From assembly GCF_024256385.1 (NCBI RefSeq), contig NZ_JAMLFW010000002.1:248001-312000 (forward strand): a stretch of DNA of 64,000 bases, given 5' to 3'. Below the pieces are notes generated by a model, which was not told the DNA's origin, ran no database searches, and saw nothing but the letters and a program-made list of their open reading frames with translations. Made by a program: the position numbers and the translations under genes. This document shows positions 25,777-33,555 of this stretch, piece by piece (the stretch's first letter is position 1; each line of letters starts with the position of its first letter). This DNA is from Anatilimnocola floriformis (GTDB lineage: Bacteria > Planctomycetota > Planctomycetia > Pirellulales > Pirellulaceae).

Positions 25777-27897
25777 GTGTCCGCCGCTATCTCTCTGACC
25801 TTCCCCCAGCCGCAGGTCGCGCTGCTGAGCTTCGATCTGCCCGGCAAGAGCGCGAACGTGCTGTCGCACGCGGTGACCGACGAACTGGCCGCCCATCTGC
25901 AAACGCTCCGCGGCCGGGCCGATTTGCAAGGAGTCATTCTAACTTCGGCCAAGCCGGGAACGTTCATCGCCGGCGCGGATATTCGAGAATTTGTCGGCTT
26001 GATGGATTCGCCAGGCCAAATCGCCGAACTCTGTCGTCGTGGCCAAGGCATTCTCAGTCAATTGTCGGAGCTCCCCGCCGTCACGATCGCTGCCATCGAT
26101 GGCGTGTGCCTCGGTGGTGGACTCGAGTTGGCCCTAGCCTGCGATCGGCGCATCGTGGCCGATCAGCCGAAGACCCAACTCGGCTTGCCCGAAGTGAAAC
26201 TCGGTTTGATTCCCGGCTGGGGCGGTTGTGCGCGACTGCCGCGACTCGTGGGTTTGCCGACCGCGGTCGAAATGATCACGTCGGGCAATTCTCTGCCGGC
26301 TGCCACTGCCGTAACGGCTGGCCTTGCCGATGAGAGCGCAGCGAGCGATCAGTTGCTGCCTGCTGCACTGAAAATGGCCCAGCGCGAACAGGCTTCGAAA
26401 AGCTACTTGGCAGATCGCGTCCGCCGCAGCGGTGCTGCACTCTTCAGCGCGACCGAACTAGATTTCCTCCGCTTCACCACGGCGGCGAAGCTCGTGCCCG
26501 AAGCGAAACATCAACCGGCAGCGCTCACCGCGATTAACCTGCTAGTCGACACCGCGAGCACGGACCTGGCCGTCGCACTCGCGCGAGAGACCGTTGCCTT
26601 CGGCGAGCTTTTCGGCTCGCCCGCCAATCGCGCGCTCGTACACGTTTTCTTTCTGCAGGACTACAACAAGCACGACAAGCATGTCGCAGCGAAACCGCGC
26701 ACGATCGAAAGCGTGAGCGTGCTTGGCGCGGGTATCATGGGCATCGGCATCGCGGCTTCGGCGCTGAAGGCCGGTCTGCAAGTTCGCCTCGGTGATGCGA
26801 ACGCTGCCGTTCTCGCGAAGGCAGCAGAAGATGTCGTGCTCGAAGCAGCGTACAACCCCGCAATCAAGGCCGCCGATCCCGCGCGAGTGCCACAACTGGC
26901 CGCGCGATTGAGCGCAGTCACTACCGATGCGGAACTCGCGGCCAGCGATGCGGTCATCGAAGCCATCATCGAAAACCTCGACATCAAACTGACCGTGCTG
27001 CGACGCCTCAAAGCACTTCTCGGCCCCGATGCATTTCTCGCCTCGAATACTTCTTCGATTCCGATCACGAAGATTGCCGCTGGACTTGCGCAACCGGAGC
27101 GGATCTGCGGGATGCACTTCTTCAATCCCGTGAAGCGGATGAAGCTCGTCGAAGTCGTGCGCGGCGAACAGACGAGCGACGAAACAATCGCCACTGCCAT
27201 CGCGCTCGGCCGCAAAATGGGGAAGATGCCGGTCGTCGTGAAAGATGGCCCGGGCTTCCTCGTGAATCGTTTACTCTCGCCTTATCTCAATGAAGCCATC
27301 GAACTGCTGCACGACGGCCACACGCCGCGCGAAGTCGATGACGCTGCGATCGAGTACGGCATGCCGCTTGGGCCGCTCGCGCTCTACGATCTCGTCGGCC
27401 TCGACACGGCGTTCTACGCCGGCCGCACCATGTTCGAAGCCTGGCCCGATCGCGTGCGGGCATCGCCGCTACTGCCGCAACTCATCAAGCGCGGCCGACT
27501 CGGGCGCAAAAACGGCATGGGCTTTTATGCCTACGCCCAGCCAACGAGCGAACCCGCCGATGATCCCGCCGCTGCCGAAATCCTGGCCAAATACGTCCGC
27601 ACGGAAGAGCGACTCGATTCACAACAAATTCAGGATCGCCTGCTGCTGCCGATGCTCCTCGAAGCCTGTCGCGTGCTCGAAGAAGGCCGCGTGCACGATG
27701 CCCGCGACATCGACCTCGGCGTGATTTTCGGGCTCGGTTTTCCTGCCTTCCGCGGTGGCATCCTTCACTGGGCGCAGCAAGTGGGCGGCGGCGAAATTCT
27801 TCGCAAACTAGAACCCTGGCGCAAGCGTGGTGGCCGCTACGAACCGCCACAACTGCTGCTCGACTGGGCCGCCGGCAAACGAACGCTAACCGCGTAA
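25777..27897 (+). CDS. fadB: Fatty-acid oxidation multienzyme: enoyl-CoA hydratase / 3-hydroxyacyl-CoA dehydrogenase
   Basis: 706 residues from GTG 25777. The N-terminal crotonase domain (1-190) has the oxyanion loop IAGADIREFVG and both catalytic glutamates, in LGGGLELALACDRR and GLPEVKLGLIPGWGG. The NAD domain starts at about residue 310 (VLGAGIMGIGIAASALKAG), with the catalytic region ICGMHFFNPVKRMKLVEVV and VVKDGPGFLVNRLLSPYLNE. It catalyses the two middle steps of beta-oxidation. The thiolase gene for the last step follows 89 bases later. FadJ is an equally fair name. Confidence 0.92.
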   Translation: MSAAISLTFPQPQVALLSFDLPGKSANVLSHAVTDELAAHLQTLRGRADLQGVILTSAKPGTFIAGADIREFVGLMDSPGQIAELCRRGQGILSQLSELPAVTIAAIDGVCLGGGLELALACDRRIVADQPKTQLGLPEVKLGLIPGWGGCARLPRLVGLPTAVEMITSGNSLPAATAVTAGLADESAASDQLLPAALKMAQREQASKSYLADRVRRSGAALFSATELDFLRFTTAAKLVPEAKHQPAALTAINLLVDTASTDLAVALARETVAFGELFGSPANRALVHVFFLQDYNKHDKHVAAKPRTIESVSVLGAGIMGIGIAASALKAGLQVRLGDANAAVLAKAAEDVVLEAAYNPAIKAADPARVPQLAARLSAVTTDAELAASDAVIEAIIENLDIKLTVLRRLKALLGPDAFLASNTSSIPITKIAAGLAQPERICGMHFFNPVKRMKLVEVVRGEQTSDETIATAIALGRKMGKMPVVVKDGPGFLVNRLLSPYLNEAIELLHDGHTPREVDDAAIEYGMPLGPLALYDLVGLDTAFYAGRTMFEAWPDRVRASPLLPQLIKRGRLGRKNGMGFYAYAQPTSEPADDPAAAEILAKYVRTEERLDSQQIQDRLLLPMLLEACRVLEEGRVHDARDIDLGVIFGLGFPAFRGGILHWAQQVGGGEILRKLEPWRKRGGRYEPPQLLLDWAAGKRTLTA

Positions 27898-27907
27898 CTG
27901 TGTTCTT

Positions 27908-27952
27908 TCTCCCTCGCCTCGGTACTCCGGGGAGAGGGTTGGGGTGAGGGGC
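27908..27952. repeat. Dispersed hairpin repeat, GGTACTCCGGGGAGAGGG family (single arm)
   Basis: Between fadB and the thiolase gene. The 21-base core at 27918-27938 is identical to 47130-47150 and, inverted, to 16591-16611. CCCTC...GGGAGAGGG can pair across the core. The flank continues as GTTGGGGTGAGGGGCC. Confidence 0.8.
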
Positions 27953-27986
27953 CGAAGCGCAATCAGACCTAGGTTTCACAACAATC

Positions 27987-29141
27987 ATGTTGAACGGAAC
28001 TCGAGCAGCCGTCATCGCCGCCGGAGCCCGCACTCCCTTTGCCCGCGCGCACGCTGAAAAAGGTTGGCTGCGCAACATCCGCGCCGATGAACTCGCAGCA
28101 CATTGCATTCGCACGCTCCTCACGCAGCAAAACCTCGATCCAGAAATCATCGACGACGTGATCGTCGGCTGCGCATTGCAGACCGGTGAAATGTCCCTCA
28201 ACGCCGCGCGACAGATCGCGCTGCTGGCCGGTTTGCCGGTCACGTGCCCCGCGGTCACGGTCAATCGACTTTGCGGCAGCAGCTTGCAGGCGCTTCATCA
28301 AGCCGTGCATGCCATCGAAGCCGGGCATGCCGATGTGCAACTCGTCGTCGGCGTCGAGAAGATGACTGGCCAAACGCCGCCGCCGAGCGATTTGCTGCAT
28401 CCGCAACTTGCGCAAGTCACTTCTCCAGCCGCGATGTCGATGGGACTGACGGCGGAGTTTCTCGCGCAGCGGTACAACATCTCACGCGCCGATCAAGATG
28501 CTTTCGCGGCGCGCAGTCATCAACTGGCAGCAGCCACGAACGATCCTTTCGTGATCCCCATTTCAGGACACAACGAACACGGCGAGCGGATTCTCATCGA
28601 TCGCGATCAAACCGTGCGCGCGGATACCAACATCGCGGCGCTGTCGCGACTCCCCGCTGCGTTCGTCAAAGGCGGTACGGTTACCGCAGGCAATAGCAGC
28701 CCTCGCAATGATGGGGCTGCTGCATTACTCGTGATGTCTCGTGAAACGGCAAGCGAGCTAGGATTGCCCGAGCTGGCGATCGTTCGCGGCACCGCGGTGG
28801 CGGGCATTACACCCAGTGAGATGGGCCTCGGTCCGGTTCCCGCGATCAAAAAATTGCTGCAGCGTGCCAAGCTCTCGCTCAGCAACATCGACGCGATCGA
28901 ACTCAACGAAGCCTTCGCCGCCCAAGCGCTCGCTTGCATTCGCCAGGCGGAACTCGATCCCGAAAAAGTGAATCGCCGCGGCGGCGCGATTGCCATCGGC
29001 CATCCTCTCGGCGCCAGCGGCGTGCGACTTATCTTGTCGTTGCTTCAATCACTGCAAACAACCGACACTACTTTCGGTCTCGCCGCGATGTGCATTGGCA
29101 TGGGGCAAGGGATCGCGACGCTGCTCGAGCGGACTGAATAG
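27987..29141 (+). CDS. fadA: Acetyl-CoA acyltransferase (thiolase)
   Basis: 384 residues, normal length. It cleaves 3-ketoacyl-CoA in the last step of beta-oxidation. The nucleophile is in TVNRLCGSSLQALHQAVHAI, the catalytic histidine in GGAIAIGHPLGASGVRL, and the second cysteine in GLAAMCIGMGQGIA. GNSSPRNDGAAALLVMS has Arg where an Ile/Gln/Leu is more usual. It lies directly behind the hydratase-dehydrogenase gene and should form the functional FadAB complex with it. Confidence 0.92.
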   Translation: MLNGTRAAVIAAGARTPFARAHAEKGWLRNIRADELAAHCIRTLLTQQNLDPEIIDDVIVGCALQTGEMSLNAARQIALLAGLPVTCPAVTVNRLCGSSLQALHQAVHAIEAGHADVQLVVGVEKMTGQTPPPSDLLHPQLAQVTSPAAMSMGLTAEFLAQRYNISRADQDAFAARSHQLAAATNDPFVIPISGHNEHGERILIDRDQTVRADTNIAALSRLPAAFVKGGTVTAGNSSPRNDGAAALLVMSRETASELGLPELAIVRGTAVAGITPSEMGLGPVPAIKKLLQRAKLSLSNIDAIELNEAFAAQALACIRQAELDPEKVNRRGGAIAIGHPLGASGVRLILSLLQSLQTTDTTFGLAAMCIGMGQGIATLLERTE

Positions 29142-29163
29142 GAAGCAGACAGCGGAATTGCGT

Positions 29164-29169
29164 TACAAT
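29164..29169 (+). promoter_or_regulatory. Candidate -10 element TACAAT
   Basis: GCGTTACAATCGCGGG, 35 bases before the DUF386 gene start, at a plausible distance for its own promoter. No clear -35 box. Tentative. Confidence 0.35.
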
Positions 29170-29203
29170 CGCGGGCAACCATCATCACTCAGCGACAAAT
29201 CCT

Positions 29204-29719
29204 ATGATTCTCGACCACCTCTCCCGCGCAGAACTTTACTTCGGCCTTGGTCCTCGTTTTCAAAAGGCGTTTGAGTTCTTGCGCTCGACCGATCTCTTGA
29301 AGCTCACGCTCGGCAAACACGAGATCGAGGGAGACAAGGTTTTTGCCCTGGTGCAGGACTATACGCCGAAGTCGCGGATGCTAGGAAAGTTCGAAGCCCA
29401 TGAACGCTACTGGGATGTACAGTTCGTGGCCCGCGGTGCGGAGAGAATGGGCTGGGCAGCGCGGCCGAGGATGACCGTGAGCGAGGCTTATGATCCGGCG
29501 CGAGAAGTTATGTTCTTCGCGAGTTCGCCGTACAGCGGAATCGGCGATATGTTTTTGGTAGCCGAGGGTTTCTTTACTGTTTTCGGACCGCAAGACGCGC
29601 ACATGCCGGGCGTATCGATTGCCGAGAACCCGGAATGCGATTCACCGTTCTCATCCTACCTTGGCGGACCTGCAAATCTCAGCGTCCGCAAGGTAGTGGT
29701 AAAAGTCGATCCCGCCTGA
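29204..29719 (+). CDS. YhcH/YjgK/YiaL (DUF386) family protein
   Basis: 171 residues; family members are about 150. A cupin-like fold of uncertain role linked to sialic-acid and biofilm sugar metabolism (NanQ, TabA). The N-terminus MILDHLSRAELYFGLGPRFQ and then HEIEGDKVFALVQDYTPK are typical, followed by KFEAHERYWDVQFVARGAER with the metal-site histidine and glutamate, and VFGPQDAHMPGVSI with a second histidine. It ends 15 bases from a convergent small gene. Confidence 0.87.
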   Translation: MILDHLSRAELYFGLGPRFQKAFEFLRSTDLLKLTLGKHEIEGDKVFALVQDYTPKSRMLGKFEAHERYWDVQFVARGAERMGWAARPRMTVSEAYDPAREVMFFASSPYSGIGDMFLVAEGFFTVFGPQDAHMPGVSIAENPECDSPFSSYLGGPANLSVRKVVVKVDPA

Positions 29720-29734
29720 GCGGCGCACGATCAA

Positions 29735-30121
29735 CTAGGGAGTGATGGCTCGCCAAGTATTCAGCACTGGCTGACCAGGGTAATAAACTTGGCGAGTGCC
29801 ATAGATGCTACGGCCATTGCGGGCGACAACCACCGGAGCCGCATAGACTGGAGCGGCGACGACCGGCGCGGGAGCGTAGTAGCTCGAATAGGCCGGGCTG
29901 TAATAGCTGGCCTGAGCCACGGGAGCCGCGTAGACCGGGCCCGGAGCATAGTAGGCTGCTCGCCGCGGTGCTACGACAACCGGCGCTGCATAGTAAGCCG
30001 GGGCAACCACCGGAGCCGCTGGTGCGTAATAGCTGGAATAAGGTGCATAAACATATTGAGCGCTGGCGGTCGAGGCCAAGCCAGCGAGCAATACTACGGC
30101 TGACAAAACAAACGTCTTCAT
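29735..30121 (-). CDS. Small exported Tyr/Ala/Pro-rich repetitive protein
   Basis: 128 residues from ATG 30121. A clear signal peptide (MKTFVLSAVVLLAGLASTAS-AQ) precedes a low-complexity mature chain of YYAPAPVVAAPVYAAPVVV-like repeats with many tyrosines. It ends with a compact YGTRQVYYPGQPVLNTWRAI segment. Such proteins are common in planctomycetes and may belong to the cell surface, but no function is known. Confidence 0.7.
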   Translation of the reverse strand: MKTFVLSAVVLLAGLASTASAQYVYAPYSSYYAPAAPVVAPAYYAAPVVVAPRRAAYYAPGPVYAAPVAQASYYSPAYSSYYAPAPVVAAPVYAAPVVVARNGRSIYGTRQVYYPGQPVLNTWRAITP

Positions 30122-30317
30122 GAGCAGGACTCCTCTCAAGAACTGGGTTCCACGTACTCCCATTCTACGCACGCAACTCGTGCGCCGCGAGGGTCAGGCT
30201 TTTGCCCGAAATCGCCGCTGAAACCTCGGGCCTGTAGCCCACTTCAGCGATGCCAGCAGACCCCATTGTCGCTGGACAGTTGGTACTTCTTGGCGATTTG
30301 GCTTTTCGCCGATTCGG

Positions 30318-30713
30318 CTACTTTGTCAGCTCAATTTCGAGCGAGTTCTTGCCCGCAGTAATATCAACCGTTTCGTTCTTCGGACGAAGCCCCGCGAACG
30401 GCGAGAGAGGGGCGCCCTGACCAGGCTGCAACTCAACGCCGGCCGGTACTTCCAAAACCGGCGCTGAGTAGATCACTCGATTCTGACCTGCAGTAACGCC
30501 GCCGGCTGCGCTACCGGGGGTCATGCTGAACGAACCGTTGCTGTGCAGGTCGGCAGCAGCAGGCTTACCTTCACCGGCTTGCGGCAGGAGCGTGATCGAT
30601 CCGCCGGTCACTGGCTGACCTTGGAACGTAACCTTACCGGAAACGGAATTGGACTTGGAACCGCAGCCGGTGAGGATCAACAGCGCGAGCAGCACGAATG
30701 ATGAACGGAGCAT
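30318..30713 (-). CDS. Small lipoprotein downstream of DUF1559 gene
   Basis: 131 residues. Lipoprotein signal MLRSSFVLLALLILTGCGSK with the lipid-accepting Cys17. The mature part begins VSGKVTFQGQPVTGGSITLL, the transthyretin-like pattern of this planctomycetal family, and ends with DITAGKNSLEIELTK. It follows the DUF1559 gene by 44 bases and is surely its partner. Role unknown. Confidence 0.8.
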   Translation of the reverse strand: MLRSSFVLLALLILTGCGSKSNSVSGKVTFQGQPVTGGSITLLPQAGEGKPAAADLHSNGSFSMTPGSAAGGVTAGQNRVIYSAPVLEVPAGVELQPGQGAPLSPFAGLRPKNETVDITAGKNSLEIELTK

Positions 30714-30757
30714 GGTAAACCCGATAAGTTAAATGAAGTCAGCCGAATCAGCGTCAA

Positions 30758-31750
30758 TTACGGCAGCAGATCCGATTCGCCGCCGTAGCGAGTGCCGGCC
30801 GCGCGCCACACCGTGGTGCTGACGCTTTCGTTGATGAACCGCACCGATGCATCGCCCAAGCTGAGCATGGCGCCGCCCGGATGCTTGCTGCCGAAGCACA
30901 TGTTCGATTCGTTGCCGGTCTTGCGGTTGATAAAATACGCTGTGTCGATAAACCGCAGCATGCCTGCCGAGCCGGCTGAGCCGAGATTGCAGTCGCCATT
31001 GTTATTGCCGCCCGGCCAGATCGGAAAGCGTTTATCAGCTGGCGTGGTTTTATTGATGTTCAGCGACTCGCTAATTTCACCAGCCATGATCGTGTTGCTC
31101 GTGCCGTCAGTTATGTCGGCCAGGCGCACGACCCACGTATCGGTGTTCTGATTCGAAAGTAGAAACACGCCCTGCTGATACTCGCCCTTAGAATCAGCGG
31201 CGGCGCAAGTACTGATTGTGCCCACGGTCGGCCCCATGTTGCCGCAGTAGTTCGTCTTGAAGTAGCCATCGTTGTCTCTTTCCGGCAGCGTATCGGAAGG
31301 ACAGGTGTAAAAGCCGAGCTTCACCTTCAGGAGGTCGCCGGTTGCGCCGGTGATTTCCGACTTCGGAACCGTATCGATGTTCAACGTCGGCACGCCGTTC
31401 GGGCCGCCGCCCATTCCCGGTGGCACCCACATGCCATCTGCGATCATTCGGTTGTACAGATTTCCTTGTTCGACGAACGGTAGGAGCCAAGTCCGCCAGC
31501 AGTAACTCTTGTGGTCGTCGTCATGGGTGCCAACTGGCAGTTTGTTGTAGGTGTCGTGAAAGTTGTGGGCGGCCAAGCCGATCTGCTTCATGTTGTTCGA
31601 GCATTGCGTGCGGCGAGCAGCTTCGCGCGCGGCCTGCACGGCGGGCAAAAGCAACGCCACCAACACACCGATGATCGCAATTACCACTAGCAATTCCACG
31701 AGGGTGAAGCCTTGCCGCAAGCTCTTCCGCACAGCGCATGAACGTTTCAT
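30758..31750 (-). CDS. DUF1559 prepilin-type protein
   Basis: 330 residues from ATG 31750; the frame opens further at 31795 but the basic leader MKRSCAVRKSLRQG begins here. GFTLVELLVVIAIIGVLVAL is a textbook type IV prepilin cleavage site and helix, with the conserved glutamate at position +5. CSNNMKQIGLAAHNFHDTYN and LPFVEQGNLYNRM follow, then a C-terminal HPGGAMLSLGDASVRF, a variant of the H-X9-DG motif with Ala for Gly. These proteins are exported pseudopilins of unknown use, encoded in many copies in planctomycetes. Confidence 0.9.
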   Translation of the reverse strand: MKRSCAVRKSLRQGFTLVELLVVIAIIGVLVALLLPAVQAAREAARRTQCSNNMKQIGLAAHNFHDTYNKLPVGTHDDDHKSYCWRTWLLPFVEQGNLYNRMIADGMWVPPGMGGGPNGVPTLNIDTVPKSEITGATGDLLKVKLGFYTCPSDTLPERDNDGYFKTNYCGNMGPTVGTISTCAAADSKGEYQQGVFLLSNQNTDTWVVRLADITDGTSNTIMAGEISESLNINKTTPADKRFPIWPGGNNNGDCNLGSAGSAGMLRFIDTAYFINRKTGNESNMCFGSKHPGGAMLSLGDASVRFINESVSTTVWRAAGTRYGGESDLLP

Positions 31751-31875
31751 CGCAATTCCTTGATGTTTCGCGATTTGCGCGCAACGGCATCCCAAACGCC
31801 GGGCGGCGATTTTTCGCGATAGCCGTCTGTTCCGCAGCGGCTGATGAGAAGTGGAGAGGTCCGAACCAGCAGAGC

Positions 31876-31911
31876 TATCGAAATGCTCTTAACTAGCTCT
31901 TCATTTCGATA
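31876..31911. promoter_or_regulatory. Inverted repeat in the 345-base gap upstream of the DUF1559 gene
   Basis: Perfect ten-base arms TATCGAAATG (31876-31885) and CATTTCGATA (31902-31911) with a 16-base spacer, 126 bases upstream of the start codon at 31750. It could be an operator or a hairpin. The rest of the gap 31751-32095 is somewhat AT-rich and shows nothing else I can name. Confidence 0.35.
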
Positions 31912-32095
31912 CTAAGAATGCGAACAAAAAAAATCCACTGGAGTGCGAGCGAATTGCACTTCGGCTTCCCGCAAAGCTACGCATGCGGACAAATTGTCCG
32001 ATTACATTCGCGTAATCCGCAAAATTGGCACGCTATGGCCTGCGGCAAGAGCGCAGAGATCACAGCATCGAAACCCGGGGGTTTACTGCGCCGGT

Positions 32096-32821
32096 TTACG
32101 GCGCGGGCGAACTCACGCTGATCGAAGAAATTTGCCAATCGCTTCCCGGAGCATCGGGATGGCTGTCGCGCTTGGCCGTGATCCAAACCGAGCCGCTGGG
32201 GGTGGGAATCTGCCCAGAAGTCGCCTCGTAACGCAAAGTTACATAGTCCGAGGTGCCATCGATGGTGTGGTTCAGCACTTCGGCCATCTGCAGCTCGATC
32301 TTACCTTGCTGCCCAGCGAGGTATTTTACTGGCTCAAGGCTGCGAAAGGTCTGCAGGTCGCGGCCCGCTTCGGCTTGAGCTTCGTAGAACGCATCGAGAT
32401 TGGCTTCGTCGGTCTGCCGCCGCGCGGCGGCCGTTTGAATCTGGTGAGCCGCGGGGATCTTCCCGGCCAGAATGAGCTTCAGATAATCGTCTGCCAGTTG
32501 TTTGGCTTCGGCCGTGATTTGAAGCTCGCGGCTCATGCGCTGCGAAACGGCCCAGGCAAAGAAGAGCGCGGCAGAGCACACGCCGATAACGGCAGCCGTC
32601 TGGCCCACGTACCGTGGGTCGAGTTGGCGCAGCTGCCGAAAGGCGACGATGCCCAGCGGGATGGTGGCGAGCGGCACCCACCACAGCAACGGGCCGACGA
32701 GCGCCAGGGGCGCTGCCAGACCAACAATGAGCGTGGCCACCGCCCAGAAGCTGATGGCGCGATACTGCGTCAGTTCGGGTTCGCTCTGCATGATCCGTGC
32801 TGTTGATGGAGGGCTGTTCAC
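32096..32821 (-). CDS. Hypothetical membrane protein (DUF4190-like N-terminus)
   Basis: 241 residues. Two hydrophobic segments in the first 95 residues (AISFWAVATLIVGLAAPLAL and AAVIGVCSAALFFAWAVSQ), joined by LATIPLGIVAFRQLRQLDPR, resemble DUF4190-type membrane domains. The soluble C-terminal region is helical then beta. It starts ten bases after the end of the CvpA gene and is likely co-transcribed with it. Confidence 0.6.
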   Translation of the reverse strand: MNSPPSTARIMQSEPELTQYRAISFWAVATLIVGLAAPLALVGPLLWWVPLATIPLGIVAFRQLRQLDPRYVGQTAAVIGVCSAALFFAWAVSQRMSRELQITAEAKQLADDYLKLILAGKIPAAHQIQTAAARRQTDEANLDAFYEAQAEAGRDLQTFRSLEPVKYLAGQQGKIELQMAEVLNHTIDGTSDYVTLRYEATSGQIPTPSGSVWITAKRDSHPDAPGSDWQISSISVSSPAP

Positions 32822-32831
32822 GAGACAAATG

Positions 32832-33464
32832 CTAGGGAGTCATGCCTTCGAGCTTGGCATACTCTTTTCGTCGCCAGGCATATTTGAGCAAAAATTCTCC
32901 CTGCGGATCAAATGTCTCGACGTTCAGCTGCGCATCGTTGGGATGCGTGGGCAACGACGAGAACTTGCCGCGGGACAAATAGCCGCGCGAGTTCTGCTGC
33001 ATGAACCCGAGCCACATCCGGTCGGGAGCGAAACCGAGAAACGTGGGCTCCATCGGATTAGTCCAAGCACCCAGCGGCGTGGCACTATTGAGCGGCGCCA
33101 TGTGGAGCGAGAACGCCACGAAGCAAACCATCAGCCAGCCGCACCACAGAGCGAGGATGGAACGTCCCGCCATTTCGACGGGCAGAATGAACTTCACATG
33201 CGTCTTCGACAGGGCATCGGTGATGCCTCGGAACGCGCCGAAGAAAGCCAGGAACAATACCCACAGCGAAACCGCATCCAGAAAATACGTTCCCGAGGGG
33301 AAGTACGAATCGGCCAGTGCGGCCACCGGCTCGAAAAAGTTGGTAGCCATCAGCATGGCCAGAATCAAGCTGATGAGCGTGAGGGCATTGCTCCACAAGC
33401 CGTGCATCCACAACACGCCGGCAGTCAGCGCGAAGACGGTGAATAGGACTAATAACATGTACAT
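32832..33464 (-). CDS. CvpA-family membrane protein
   Basis: 210 residues. Several hydrophobic helices and the pattern ALTLISLILAMLMATNFFEP with LAFFGAFRGITDALSK resemble the CvpA/colicin V production family, here with a soluble tail of about 75 residues. The CvpA role is loosely defined (envelope integrity). A large perfect inverted repeat separates it from the GspE/PilB-like gene. Confidence 0.65.
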   Translation of the reverse strand: MYMLLVLFTVFALTAGVLWMHGLWSNALTLISLILAMLMATNFFEPVAALADSYFPSGTYFLDAVSLWVLFLAFFGAFRGITDALSKTHVKFILPVEMAGRSILALWCGWLMVCFVAFSLHMAPLNSATPLGAWTNPMEPTFLGFAPDRMWLGFMQQNSRGYLSRGKFSSLPTHPNDAQLNVETFDPQGEFLLKYAWRRKEYAKLEGMTP

Positions 33465-33476
33465 GATTGGTTCAGC

Positions 33477-33551
33477 TTTGTAGCCACGCTCGCCAGAGCG
33501 TGGGATGAATCGAGCGTACCTGACCCACGCTCTGGCGAGCGTGGCTACAAA
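33477..33551. repeat. Perfect 28-base inverted repeat (BIME-like doublet)
   Basis: Arm 33477-33504 and its exact reverse complement 33524-33551, with a 19-base spacer. Each arm is itself a hairpin: CCACGCTC-GCCA-GAGCGTGG. It fills the gap between the GspE/PilB-like gene (stop at 33556) and CvpA (start at 33464). No T-run follows, so a mobile REP-like unit is likelier than a dedicated terminator. Confidence 0.85.
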
Positions 33552-33555
33552 TTCA

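Noticed and set aside
31943-32806. 287-codon plus-strand frame across the gap and the DUF4190-like gene
   Set aside because: Shadow of the minus-strand gene with low-complexity, arginine-rich translation; no start signal.
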